Shown: positions 53,346 to 61,076 of the stretch, one piece after another
Position numbering within the stretch: position 1 is the stretch's first letter
Layout of the letters: each line of letters begins with the position of its first letter
Assembly (NCBI GenBank): GCA_905478325.1
Contig: CAJQIB010000004.1
Location: 62,001 to 126,000, forward strand
Length of the DNA: 64,000 nt
Reading direction: 5' to 3'
DNA from: an uncultured Flavobacteriales bacterium
GTDB lineage: Bacteria; Bacteroidota; Bacteroidia; Flavobacteriales_D; Sanyastnellaceae
Made by a program: the position numbers and the translations under genes
Notes under the pieces: generated by a model
Told to the model about the DNA's origin: nothing
The model's input: only the letters and a program-made list of their open reading frames with translations
Database searches by the model: none

Positions 53346-54497
53346 ATGGATTTTAATTTCACTGAAAATCAAAAGGCAATTCAGGCCAGTGTTCGCGATT
53401 TTGCTCAACAACATATTTTGCCAAATCGCATGGTTTGGGATGAGAGCCAGCACATGCCTAGGGAGCTTTTTCGAGAAATGGGAGCGATGGGGTTGATGGG
53501 ACTTCTTGTTCCAGAGACATACGGGGGCGCCGGACTGGGTTACTTTGAATATAAGATTGTGATTGAGGAAATCGCACAAGTTTGCGGCTCGATTGGTCTC
53601 TCTGTTGCTGCGCACAATAGTTTGTGCACGAATCATATTTTAATGTTTGGAAGTGAGGATCAAAAACAACGTTTCTTGCCCTCGTTGGCATCGGGTGAGC
53701 ATTTGGGTGCTTGGGGATTAACAGAGGCGAATACAGGTTCGGACGCCATGAGAATGCAATGCACAGCGTCCCGAGATGAATCCCGAAAGGGGTGGGTGAT
53801 GAATGGTACAAAGAATTGGATTACCCATGGGATCTCAGCAGAGATAGCGGTTGTTTTAGCCCGCACGGGTGACTTGCTTGATAGCAGGGGGATTACGGCC
53901 TTTGTGGTGAGAAGGGAGCAGGCTGGATTTACTGGTGGTAAAAAAGAAAACAAATTGGGCATGCGTTCGTCGGAGACTGCAGAAATGGTCTTTACCGATT
54001 GTTTCATTCCGGACGATCAGGTCCTTGGAACTGTTGGCGAAGGATTTGTTCAGGCCATGAAAATTTTAGACGGCGGGCGAATCAGCATTGCGTCACTTTC
54101 ATTGGGTATCGCGAAGGGTGCTTTGAAAACGGCTCGTGATTATTCGTTAGAAAGGGAACAATTTGGTCAGCCCATTGGTCGATTTCAAGCCATCGGATTC
54201 AAATTGGCAGATATGCATACAACCATTGAAGCGGCGGACTTACTCACGTTAAAAGCGTGCAGTTTAAAGGAGCAAGGTTTGCCAGTAACGAAGGTGTCTG
54301 CCATGGCAAAGTATGAGGCTTCAGAGGTGTGTGTGAAGGTGGCTACGGAAGGCGTTCAAATCTTTGGAGGCTATGGTTACACGAAAGATTTTCCGGCTGA
54401 GAAATACTACCGAGATAGCAAGCTTTGTACAATCGGGGAGGGTACAAGTGAGATCCAAAAAATTGTCATTGCGCGTGAGTTGATTCGCGAGGAATGA
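53346..54497 (+). CDS. Acyl-CoA dehydrogenase (short/medium-chain type)
   Basis: An FAD enzyme of beta-oxidation or branched-chain degradation. The 383-residue chain has the N-terminal helical domain ([21 protein letters not shown]), the central strand domain with [18 protein letters not shown] and KNWITHG, and the C-terminal helical domain with [33 protein letters not shown], in which the Glu of GEGTSEI is the catalytic base. Electron transfer goes to ETF. The exact chain length is not clear from sequence. Confidence 0.94.
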   Translation: MDFNFTENQKAIQASVRDFAQQHILPNRMVWDESQHMPRELFREMGAMGLMGLLVPETYGGAGLGYFEYKIVIEEIAQVCGSIGLSVAAHNSLCTNHILMFGSEDQKQRFLPSLASGEHLGAWGLTEANTGSDAMRMQCTASRDESRKGWVMNGTKNWITHGISAEIAVVLARTGDLLDSRGITAFVVRREQAGFTGGKKENKLGMRSSETAEMVFTDCFIPDDQVLGTVGEGFVQAMKILDGGRISIASLSLGIAKGALKTARDYSLEREQFGQPIGRFQAIGFKLADMHTTIEAADLLTLKACSLKEQGLPVTKVSAMAKYEASEVCVKVATEGVQIFGGYGYTKDFPAEKYYRDSKLCTIGEGTSEIQKIVIARELIREE

Positions 54498-54514
54498 AAA
54501 GGGGCAAATGATTT

Positions 54515-54545
54515 TTGACTTTTCATGCATTTAACGTAACTTCGC
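54515..54545 (+). promoter_or_regulatory. Promoter of rpsU
   Basis: TTTG at 54515-54518, a 19-nt spacer, and TAACTTCG at 54538-54545, ending 17 nt before the rpsU ATG. The TTTG-N19 spacing is exactly that of Bacteroides promoters; the last part of the -7 box is TTCG rather than TTTG. Confidence 0.7.
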
Positions 54546-54562
54546 GTCCCAATTTTGAACTC

Positions 54563-54754
54563 ATGCTCTCGATTCCAGTGAAGGAAGGTGATAACATAGA
54601 ACGCGCCTTAAAGCGTTTTAAAAAGAAATTTGATCGTACGAAACGTATGAGAGAATTGCGTGCTCGTCGTGAATTTGTGAAGCCGAGCGTGCAGAATCGG
54701 GAGCAAATGAAAAAGGCCGTATATAAAAATGGTCTAAATATGAAAAACGAGTGA
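54563..54754 (+). CDS. rpsU: 30S ribosomal protein S21
   Basis: A 63-residue basic protein: MLSIPVKEGDNIERALKRFKKKFDRTKRMRELRARREFVKPS. The ATG at 54563 follows the promoter at 54515-54545; an in-frame TTG at 54515 falls inside the promoter itself and is not used. It is a separate short transcript, ended by the hairpin at 54777-54814. Confidence 0.96.
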   Translation: MLSIPVKEGDNIERALKRFKKKFDRTKRMRELRARREFVKPSVQNREQMKKAVYKNGLNMKNE

Positions 54755-54776
54755 GGAATTCCTTTGTTTTTTAGAT

Positions 54777-54814
54777 GAAATGGGCGAAATTGTCGAGCGA
54801 CTTTCGCCCATTTT
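54777..54814 (+). terminator. Rho-independent terminator of rpsU, abutting xerC
   Basis: TGGGCGAAA at 54781-54789 pairs perfectly with TTTCGCCCA at 54802-54810, with extra A/T pairs outside and TTTTG-TTTTG after. The xerC TTG start is 4 nt past the T tract. Confidence 0.85.
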
Positions 54815-54817
54815 GTT

Positions 54818-55714
54818 TTGAACCAAGTTTCGCCACATATTTCAGAGTTCCTTGATTATCTCCTAAAAGAGAAGAGGGGAAGCGTCCACACATTGCGCTG
54901 TTATCGCTCGGATTTGAATCAATTGATTCGATTTATGATGGAACAATATGGTTGTGAGGACTTGCGTGAGATAGAAGCGGAGTGGTTGCGGTCGTATGTC
55001 GTAGAGATGATGCGCAACGGAAAGGCTCCCCGAACCATCCATAGAAAAATCAGTGCGTATCGAACCTATGTTCGATTTTCGAAACGTCAAGGTCTCATGG
55101 ATTTGGATCCTACGGATTCCGTTTCGTTACCCAAGCTTTCAAAGCGTCTTCCCAATGTGATTCCTGAGCATGCAATGAATGAATTGTTTCAGGAAGAGGT
55201 GTTTCCTTCTGACTGGAAGGGTAGGAGAGATCGCAGTGTGATTGCGTTGATGTATGAAACGGGGATACGACTGTCGGAGTTGATTGCTCTGGAAACAAAT
55301 GATCTTGTGCGAGATCAAAGTGAGCTGCGCGTTTTTGGTAAGGGCAATAAGGAGCGTCGGGTTCCGTTAATGAAGGAGACCATTGAAAGCGTCGAAGAGC
55401 ATTTGAGAATGAGACCGTTTAAATCTCGATTTCTGTTCGTTTCAGATGCGGGCAGGAGCCTGTATCCCTCGTTTGTTTACAGACGCGTTCATCATTATCT
55501 CTCTTTAGTGAGTTCTCTACAGAAGCGCAGTCCCCACGTCTTAAGGCATTCGTTCGCTACCCACTTGTTGAATCGCGGAGCTGAATTAAACGCTGTTAAG
55601 GACTTACTGGGTCATGCATCGTTGAGCTCAACGGAGGTTTACACACACCAATCGCTAGCGCGATTGAAAGAATTACATCAGGACAGTCCGTTGAACGTCA
55701 GGCCAACGGAGTGA
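54818..55714 (+). CDS. xerC: Tyrosine recombinase XerC-like
   Basis: A 298-residue site-specific recombinase resolving chromosome dimers at dif. The N-terminal SAM-like core-binding domain (SEFLDYLLKEKRGSVHTLRCYRSDL) precedes the catalytic domain with Arg in TGIRLSEL, Lys in VFGKGNKERRVPL, the HxxR box PHVLRHSFATHLL, His in LLGHASL and the nucleophile Tyr in TEVYTHQ. No ATG is near the N-terminus; TTG at 54818 gives the expected start. The rpsU terminator lies immediately upstream, and hpf follows. Confidence 0.94.
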   Translation: MNQVSPHISEFLDYLLKEKRGSVHTLRCYRSDLNQLIRFMMEQYGCEDLREIEAEWLRSYVVEMMRNGKAPRTIHRKISAYRTYVRFSKRQGLMDLDPTDSVSLPKLSKRLPNVIPEHAMNELFQEEVFPSDWKGRRDRSVIALMYETGIRLSELIALETNDLVRDQSELRVFGKGNKERRVPLMKETIESVEEHLRMRPFKSRFLFVSDAGRSLYPSFVYRRVHHYLSLVSSLQKRSPHVLRHSFATHLLNRGAELNAVKDLLGHASLSSTEVYTHQSLARLKELHQDSPLNVRPTE

Positions 55715-55734
55715 CCGCAACACTTCTGTATTCG

Positions 55735-56037
55735 ATGCAAGTGCAAATTCATTCGGTTCATTTTGACGCGGATCAGCGTCTTCTCGACTTTATTCAAGAG
55801 AAATTAGAAAAGCTCAACACGTTTCACGACCAGATTATGACATGTGAGGTTTTCCTTCGAATCGAAAAAAATGATCAACGTGAGAATAAATTGTGCGATG
55901 TCAAGCTTCATGCTCCTGGAGTAGACTTTTTTGCCAAACGACGTGCGACAAGCTTCGAGGCTTCACTTGATGAGGTTGTTGAAGCCTTGCGCCGGCAAAT
56001 TCGAAAGCACAGAAAGCAACGAGATGTTGCTGTGTAA
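55735..56037 (+). CDS. hpf: Ribosome hibernation promoting factor (short form)
   Basis: A 100-residue HPF/RaiA-family protein, MQVQIHSVHFDADQRLLDFIQEKLEKL followed by a basic strand region (FFAKRRATSFEASLDEVVEALRRQIRKHRKQR). It binds the 30S subunit in stationary phase. The long-form C-terminal dimerisation domain is absent. The ATG at 55735 is preferred to a GTG at 55711 that overlaps the xerC stop. Confidence 0.92.
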   Translation: MQVQIHSVHFDADQRLLDFIQEKLEKLNTFHDQIMTCEVFLRIEKNDQRENKLCDVKLHAPGVDFFAKRRATSFEASLDEVVEALRRQIRKHRKQRDVAV

Positions 56038-56075
56038 TTCGTTGATAGTTAAGTCTGTATAGGGTGCTGTATTTT

Positions 56076-56101
56076 GGTTTCAGGAAAAGATTCCTGAAGC
56101 C
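56076..56101 (+). other. Stable hairpin downstream of hpf
   Basis: GGTTTCAGGAA (56076-56086) and TTCCTGAAGCC (56091-56101) form an 11-bp stem with one G-T pair and an AAGA loop. No T tract follows, so it is probably a 3' processing or stabilising structure, ending just before the tRNA promoter. Confidence 0.5.
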
Positions 56102-56132
56102 ATTGTATGCACGAGATTCTTTCTTACATTTG
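56102..56132 (+). promoter_or_regulatory. Promoter of the tRNA-tuf operon
   Basis: ATTG (56102-56105), a 19-nt spacer, then a perfect TACATTTG -7 box (56125-56132). Transcription would start near 56139, about 40 nt before the first tRNA. It is the best promoter match in the window. Confidence 0.72.
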
Positions 56133-56179
56133 CCGTCCTGAAAACCGGGCGATTTATCGCCTTGTTCTTTGAAAATGAT

Positions 56180-56253
56180 GCCGATGTAGCTCAGTTGGCC
56201 AGAGCAGCTGATTTGTAATCAGCGGGTCGGGGGTTCGAATCCCTCCATCGGCT
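56180..56253 (+). tRNA. tRNA-Thr (TGT)
   Basis: A 74-nt tRNA with a perfect GCCGATG/CATCGGC acceptor stem, D arm with TAGCTCAG, anticodon TGT within a CTGATT/AATCAG arm and GGTTCGAATCC T arm. CCA is not encoded. Confidence 0.95.
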
Positions 56254-56291
56254 CATCATCATTGTCTTCTTTAGGGAAGATAGTTGGAATT

Positions 56292-56374
56292 GGGGGTACG
56301 CCGGAGTTGGAGAGCCGGGACAGACTGTAACTCTGTTGTCTCTGACTGAATAGGTTCGAATCCTATTACCCCCA
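56292..56374 (+). tRNA. tRNA-Tyr (GTA)
   Basis: An 83-nt class II tRNA with acceptor GGGGGTA/TACCCCC, anticodon GTA within CAGACT/ACTCTG, a long variable arm and GGTTCGAATCC. CCA is not encoded. Confidence 0.95.
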
Positions 56375-56406
56375 CACCTGATTGACCGAGCGCGGTTAAT
56401 CAACAA

Positions 56407-56479
56407 GCGGAAGTAGCTCAGTTGGTAGAGCATCAGCCTTCCAAGCTGAATGTCGCGAGTTCGAATCTCGTCTTCCGCT
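56407..56479 (+). tRNA. tRNA-Gly (TCC)
   Basis: A 73-nt tRNA with acceptor GCGGAAG/CTTCCGC, anticodon TCC within a CAGCCT/AAGCTG arm and AGTTCGAATCT T arm. CCA is not encoded. Confidence 0.95.
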
Positions 56480-56498
56480 CAAACCCGCGAGGGTATAA

Positions 56499-56570
<72 letters not shown>

Positions 56571-56619
56571 CGAGTCCATTTAATGTGAAATCAGTAGTTA
56601 ACTAAAAAACAGCTAGGCT

Positions 56620-57807
56620 ATGGCTAAAGAAACGTTTGACCGGTCCAAGCCGCACGTGAATATCGGCACGATCGGACACGTAGACCACGGTAAGACAACC
56701 CTTACTGCGGCAATTACGAAAGTTCTCGCGGATGCGGGATTCAGTGAAGCACGTTCGTTCGATCAGATCGACAACGCGCCGGAAGAAAAGGAGCGTGGAA
56801 TCACGATCAACTCCTCACATGTCGAATACCAGACAGGCAACCGCCATTACGCGCACGTTGATTGTCCTGGTCACGCTGACTATGTGAAGAACATGGTTAC
56901 TGGTGCCGCACAAATGGATGGAGCCATCTTGGTGGTTGCAGCAACGGATGGTCCAATGCCACAGACACGAGAGCACATCTTGCTCGGACGTCAGGTAGGG
57001 ATTCCTCGTATCGTTGTGTTCATGAACAAAGTGGACATGGTCGATGATGAGGAATTGCTCGAGTTGGTAGAAATGGAAATCCGTGAGTTGCTTAGCTTCT
57101 ACGATTATGACGGAGACAATGGTCCCGTTGTTCAAGGTTCCGCTTTGGGCGCTTTGAATGGAGAAGGCAAGTGGGTTGATTCCGTCTTGGCTTTGATGGA
57201 AGCAGTTGATTCGTGGATTGAAATCCCACCGCGTGATAATGAGAAGCCATTCTTGATGTCTATTGAGGACGTGTTTACGATCACTGGTCGTGGAACCGTT
57301 GCAACGGGCCGTATTGAAACTGGAGTAATCAACACGGGTGATGCCGTTGATATCTTGGGTATGCAAGACGAGAATCTTTCTTCAACCATTACAGGTGTCG
57401 AGATGTTTCGTAAGATCTTGGATCACGGCGAAGCAGGTGACAATGTAGGTTTGCTGCTTCGTGGAATTGAGAAGTCACAAATCCGACGTGGTATGGTCAT
57501 TGCCAAGCCAGGAACGATTACTCCTCACACCAAAATCAAGGCAGAGGTTTATATCTTGAAGAAAGAAGAGGGAGGCCGTCACACGCCATTCCACAACAAA
57601 TATCGTCCACAGTTTTACTTCCGTACAACGGATGTAACAGGTGAGATTATGTTGCCTGAAGGCCGCGAAATGGTTATGCCAGGTGATAATGTATCCATTG
57701 AGGTGCATTTGATCAACCCGGTTGCTATGGATGTAGGCTTGCGTTTTGCCATCCGTGAGGGTGGTCGAACCGTAGGTGCAGGTCAAGTAACAGAGGTGAT
57801 TGCGTAA
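56620..57807 (+). CDS. tuf: Elongation factor Tu
   Basis: Delivers aminoacyl-tRNA to the ribosome. The 395-residue chain has G1 GHVDHGKTT (about 18-26), the [14 protein letters not shown] effector region, [18 protein letters not shown] and GSALGA, then beta-barrel domains II and III ending [10 protein letters not shown]. The Gly-His-Val-Asp-His-Gly-Lys loop and the conserved His in DCPGH are intact. Cotranscription with the flanking tRNAs is likely. Confidence 0.98.
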   Translation: MAKETFDRSKPHVNIGTIGHVDHGKTTLTAAITKVLADAGFSEARSFDQIDNAPEEKERGITINSSHVEYQTGNRHYAHVDCPGHADYVKNMVTGAAQMDGAILVVAATDGPMPQTREHILLGRQVGIPRIVVFMNKVDMVDDEELLELVEMEIRELLSFYDYDGDNGPVVQGSALGALNGEGKWVDSVLALMEAVDSWIEIPPRDNEKPFLMSIEDVFTITGRGTVATGRIETGVINTGDAVDILGMQDENLSSTITGVEMFRKILDHGEAGDNVGLLLRGIEKSQIRRGMVIAKPGTITPHTKIKAEVYILKKEEGGRHTPFHNKYRPQFYFRTTDVTGEIMLPEGREMVMPGDNVSIEVHLINPVAMDVGLRFAIREGGRTVGAGQVTEVIA

Positions 57808-57831
57808 TCAACTCTCGAATTTGAATCATAC

Positions 57832-57867
57832 GGAAGAAGTCGCTCCAGAAGTGGGGCGGCTTCTTCC
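57832..57867 (+). other. Strong hairpin between tuf and tRNA-Trp
   Basis: GGAAGAAGTCGCTCC (57832-57846) and GGGGCGGCTTCTTCC (57853-57867) pair over 15 bp with two G-T pairs and a 6-nt loop. There is no U tract after it; the tRNA-Trp acceptor begins 7 nt later. It may be a partial terminator or a tuf/tRNA processing site. Confidence 0.6.
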
Positions 57868-57873
57868 TCATCT

Positions 57874-57946
57874 ACGGGCGTAGCTCAATTGGTAGAGTAG
57901 TGGTCTCCAAAACCATTGGTTGCAGGTTCGAGTCCTGCCGCCCGTG
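57874..57946 (+). tRNA. tRNA-Trp (CCA)
   Basis: A 73-nt tRNA with acceptor ACGGGCG/CGCCCGT, anticodon CCA within TGGTCT/AAACCA and GGTTCGAGTCC T arm. Position between tuf and secE is conserved in many bacteria. Confidence 0.95.
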
Positions 57947-57961
57947 CAAAACAATACTTAG

Positions 57962-58180
57962 ATGTCTCAATTCACTCAATACATTCAGGATTCATACCAA
58001 GAGTTGGTTACGAAAGTAACTTGGCCTTCTTGGAAAGAACTTCAGGGAGCTTCTGTTTTGGTATTCGTAGCATCATTAATTGTTGCGGGTATGGTTTTTG
58101 TCATGGATTGGGTTTTTGGAGTGAATGCTGCAGACTCGGTATGGCGTGGATTGGTCGGAATGATTTATGAGGTGCTTTAA
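57962..58180 (+). CDS. secE: Preprotein translocase subunit SecE
   Basis: A 72-residue single-span SecE: an amphipathic helix and the KVTWPSWKELQGAS hinge, then a transmembrane helix (about 30-50). It completes the SecYEG channel. It begins 15 bp after tRNA-Trp and 24 bp before nusG. Confidence 0.96.
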   Translation: MSQFTQYIQDSYQELVTKVTWPSWKELQGASVLVFVASLIVAGMVFVMDWVFGVNAADSVWRGLVGMIYEVL

Positions 58181-58204
58181 AGATTGAAAGTGCAAAACAC
58201 TGTC

Positions 58205-58756
58205 ATGAGCGATATCGAAAAGAAATGGTACGTAGTGCGGGCCATCAGCGGTCAGGAAAAGAAGATCAAGGAGATCCTCGAAGCCGAGATTGCTGCTGAA
58301 GGCTTGCAACATTATGTCGGCCAGATTCTGATACCCGTAGAAAAGGTGTTTCAAATCAGAAATGGCAAAAAGGTCAGTAAGGAAAGGAATTTATTTCCTG
58401 GCTATATCTATTTAGAAGCTGCGTTGATTGGAGAAGTTCCGCACGTTGTGAGAGGTGCTACAGGTGTGATTGGATTCCTTGGAGCAAAGAAACGAGGAGA
58501 GCCAATGGCTGTGCGTCAAAATGAGATGAACCGCATCTTAGGTGTAATCGATGAGATGGCGGATACGGAAGAGGAAATCAACATTCCTTACAAAATCGGG
58601 GAACTGGTGAAAGTAACCGATGGTCCATTCAATGGCTTCAATGGAAGCATTGAAGAAGTGAACGAAGAGAAAAAGAAATTGAAAGTGATGGTCAAAATCT
58701 TCGGGCGTAAAACGCCAGTGGAGTTAGGCTATTTACAGGTCGAGAAAGAAGTATAA
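58205..58756 (+). CDS. nusG: Transcription antitermination/elongation factor NusG
   Basis: A 183-residue NusG: an NGN domain (KKWYVVRAISGQEKKIKEIL, LFPGYIYLEA, VIGFLGAKKRGEP) binding RNA polymerase, and a C-terminal KOW domain (IGELVKVTDGPFNGFNGSIEEV). The ATG at 58205 is used; a TTG at 58184 would add seven residues. It couples transcription to Rho or to the ribosome. Confidence 0.96.
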   Translation: MSDIEKKWYVVRAISGQEKKIKEILEAEIAAEGLQHYVGQILIPVEKVFQIRNGKKVSKERNLFPGYIYLEAALIGEVPHVVRGATGVIGFLGAKKRGEPMAVRQNEMNRILGVIDEMADTEEEINIPYKIGELVKVTDGPFNGFNGSIEEVNEEKKKLKVMVKIFGRKTPVELGYLQVEKEV

Positions 58757-58844
58757 ACCCGGAACAGACAGCCGAAACTATCGCGATGCCCCTACGAATG
58801 CTTCCCATTTGCGCGTGTTAAGGACTGTTCAATATAAATGACCA

Positions 58845-59282
58845 ATGGCTAAAGAAGTAGCTGGACTGATTAAGCTGCAAATTAGAGGTGGCGCTGCCAA
58901 CCCTTCACCTCCCGTCGGACCGGCTCTCGGTGCGAAGGGTGTGAATATCATGGAGTTCTGTAAGCAATTCAACGGCAGAACTCAAGATAAGGCTGGCAAA
59001 GTTTGCCCTGTTGCGATCACGGTCTACAGTGACAAGTCTTTTGACTTTGTCATTAAGACGCCCCCTGCTGCCGTGCAGCTCATGGAGGCCGCCAAATTAA
59101 AAGGCGGTTCACCAGAGCCCAATCGGATTAAGAAGGGTAAGGTGTCTTGGGACCAGGTTCGTCTAATTGCAGAAGACAAGATGCCTGATTTGAACTGTTT
59201 CTCAGTGGAGTCTGCCATGAAAATGGTAGCGGGAACAGCGAGAAGTATGGGGCTTCGAGTCGAAGGAACATCACCCTTCTAA
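58845..59282 (+). CDS. rplK: 50S ribosomal protein L11
   Basis: The 145-residue chain begins [42 protein letters not shown] and ends with the rRNA-binding C-terminal domain ([17 protein letters not shown]). L11 forms the GTPase-associated centre with L10. First gene of rplKAJL. Confidence 0.97.
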   Translation: MAKEVAGLIKLQIRGGAANPSPPVGPALGAKGVNIMEFCKQFNGRTQDKAGKVCPVAITVYSDKSFDFVIKTPPAAVQLMEAAKLKGGSPEPNRIKKGKVSWDQVRLIAEDKMPDLNCFSVESAMKMVAGTARSMGLRVEGTSPF

Positions 59283-59300
59283 CGTCAATAATTGCGCAAA

Positions 59301-59996
59301 ATGGGACAGTTATCAAAGAACCAAAAGGCATACGCTGAAAAGGTCGATCCTGACAAAGTGTACTCTTTATCCGAAGCGACAGCTTTGGTGAAGGCGTGCT
59401 CTAATTTCAAGTTCGATGCTTCAGTTGATATTGCCGTGCGTCTCGGCGTAGATCCTCGTAAAGCAAACCAAATGGTGCGTGGAACGGTTTCCCTTCCTCA
59501 CGGAACAGGAAAGACAGTTCGTGTTCTCGTCATTTGCAATCCTGACAAAGAGCAGGAAGCAAAGGATGCAGGAGCGGATTTTGTAGGACTCGACGAGTAC
59601 ATTGACAAGATCAAGGGCGGTTGGACCGACGTTGATGTTATTATTACCACGCCCCAAGTGATGGGCAAGGTAGGTGCATTGGGCCGAGTACTCGGACCCC
59701 GTGGACTGATGCCTAACCCGAAATCGGGAACCGTCACAATGGACGTTGGCAAGGCTGTACAGGATGTAAAAGCTGGAAAAATTGATTTCAAGGTAGACAA
59801 GTACGGTATCGTACATGCCTCCGTTGGAAAGGTTTCCTTCGATGTAGAGAAGTTGAATGAGAATGTATCAGAAGTGCTTGGCACGTTGATGCGTTTGAAG
59901 CCAGCGTCTGCTAAAGGAGCTTACATGATGAGTGTTTGTTTAAACTCGACCATGGGACCTGGAATCAAAGTTGACCAAAAAACGGCATTGGCCTAA
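59301..59996 (+). CDS. rplA: 50S ribosomal protein L1
   Basis: The 231-residue chain has the two L1 domains: [36 protein letters not shown] and [15 protein letters not shown], with [18 protein letters not shown]. In other bacteria L1 also represses its own mRNA. The ATG at 59301 is used; a TTG at 59292 precedes it by three codons. Confidence 0.97.
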   Translation: MGQLSKNQKAYAEKVDPDKVYSLSEATALVKACSNFKFDASVDIAVRLGVDPRKANQMVRGTVSLPHGTGKTVRVLVICNPDKEQEAKDAGADFVGLDEYIDKIKGGWTDVDVIITTPQVMGKVGALGRVLGPRGLMPNPKSGTVTMDVGKAVQDVKAGKIDFKVDKYGIVHASVGKVSFDVEKLNENVSEVLGTLMRLKPASAKGAYMMSVCLNSTMGPGIKVDQKTALA

Positions 59997-60007
59997 TCTG
60001 AGAAACT

Positions 60008-60532
60008 ATGACTCGTATAGAAAAAAATCAATTGATTGACGAGCTTTCTCAGATGCTGATAGAGAGGAATGTTGTGTATTTAACGGATGCTTCCGGACTA
60101 GATGCAGAGCAGACGACTCTATTGCGCCGAGAAAGTTCAAAAAAGGACATCACCGTTCGGGTGGTGAAAAACACGTTGTTGCGGAAAGCAATGGAGCGCG
60201 TAGAGGACAAAGATTACAGTGAGTTGTATGACACACTGGTTGGCCAAACTGCGCTTTTGATGAGTGATGTAGGTAATGCACCTGCACGATTGATCAAAGA
60301 TTTTGCGAAGAAGCACGACAAGCCTGTTTTGAAAGCGGCCTATGTTGAGGAAGCTTGTTACGTAGGAGCGAACCAATTGGATTTTCTGGTTTCGATTAAG
60401 TCGAAAGAAGAAGTCCTTGGAGAGATTGTTGGCCTATTGCAATCACCTGTCAAGAATGTTCTTGGCGCGTTGCAATCAGGTGGCAATACCATTTCTGGTT
60501 TGGTCAAAGCCCTGGAAGAACGGGGTGCTTGA
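60008..60532 (+). CDS. rplJ: 50S ribosomal protein L10
   Basis: A 174-residue L10 (MTRIEKNQLIDELSQMLIERNVVYLTD, VRVVKNTLLRKAMERVED) that anchors the L7/L12 stalk. Only 11 bp separate it from rplA, so there is no room for a long L10-binding leader like that of E. coli; autoregulation must act elsewhere. Confidence 0.96.
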   Translation: MTRIEKNQLIDELSQMLIERNVVYLTDASGLDAEQTTLLRRESSKKDITVRVVKNTLLRKAMERVEDKDYSELYDTLVGQTALLMSDVGNAPARLIKDFAKKHDKPVLKAAYVEEACYVGANQLDFLVSIKSKEEVLGEIVGLLQSPVKNVLGALQSGGNTISGLVKALEERGA

Positions 60533-60575
60533 CACTGAATTTAATTAATAGAATCAAATAATTCAATCATCAATC

Positions 60576-60956
60576 ATGGCTGATTTGAAAACAATGGCAG
60601 AACAGTTGGTAAACCTCACTGTAAAGGAGGTAAACGAACTCGCCACAATCTTGAAGGACGAATATGGCATTGAGCCAGCAGCAGCAGCAGTAGCAGTAGC
60701 AGCACCCGGAGCGGGTGGTGGTGATGCCGGTGCAGCTGAGGCACAAACGGAATTCGATGTAATCCTTAAAGCCGCTGGAGCTGCAAAGCTTGCAGTTGTT
60801 AAGGCAGTAAAAGAACTCACTGGTCTCGGCTTGAAAGAGGCGAAAGAAATCGTTGACGGAGCTCCTGGCACTGTAAAGGCAGGTGTTTCTAAAGACGAAG
60901 CTGAAGCTCTCAAGACTCAACTCGAGGAAGCTGGTGCAGAAGTTGAGCTTAAGTAA
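60576..60956 (+). CDS. rplL: 50S ribosomal protein L7/L12
   Basis: A 126-residue stalk protein: an N-terminal dimerisation helix region, a flexible hinge of Ala and Val encoded by repeated GCA/GTA codons (about 60680-60705), and the C-terminal domain [44 protein letters not shown] that recruits elongation factors. The strong hairpin before rpoB follows. Confidence 0.97.
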   Translation: MADLKTMAEQLVNLTVKEVNELATILKDEYGIEPAAAAVAVAAPGAGGGDAGAAEAQTEFDVILKAAGAAKLAVVKAVKELTGLGLKEAKEIVDGAPGTVKAGVSKDEAEALKTQLEEAGAEVELK

Positions 60957-60977
60957 GCCCAATAGCTAACCGTTTTC

Positions 60978-61019
60978 AGGTCCAGGTGGGGAAGCAGGTT
61001 CCCCGCCTGGACCTTTATT
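60978..61019 (+). terminator. Attenuator-like hairpin between rplL and rpoB
   Basis: A 16-bp stem (60978-60993 with 60999-61014; one T-G pair) and GCAGG loop is followed by TTTATT, a short, interrupted U tract. In E. coli a partial terminator at the same place lowers rpoBC expression relative to ribosomal proteins; this looks like the same arrangement. Confidence 0.75.
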
Positions 61020-61076
61020 GCCTTGTTTTAACCTGTCACCGCCATCGCCTGTTTCCTCTTAAGATCACAATCCACC

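Noticed and set aside
54818-55714. xerC as the integrase of a mobile element next to tRNA genes
   Set aside because: The neighbouring order (rpsU, hpf, tRNAs, tuf) is conserved core genome, no phage or plasmid genes or attachment repeats were seen, and the protein looks like housekeeping XerC.
60680-60705. GCA/GTA triplet run in rplL as a microsatellite or phase-variable tract
   Set aside because: It encodes the normal Ala/Val-rich hinge of L7/L12; triplet changes would not shift frame.
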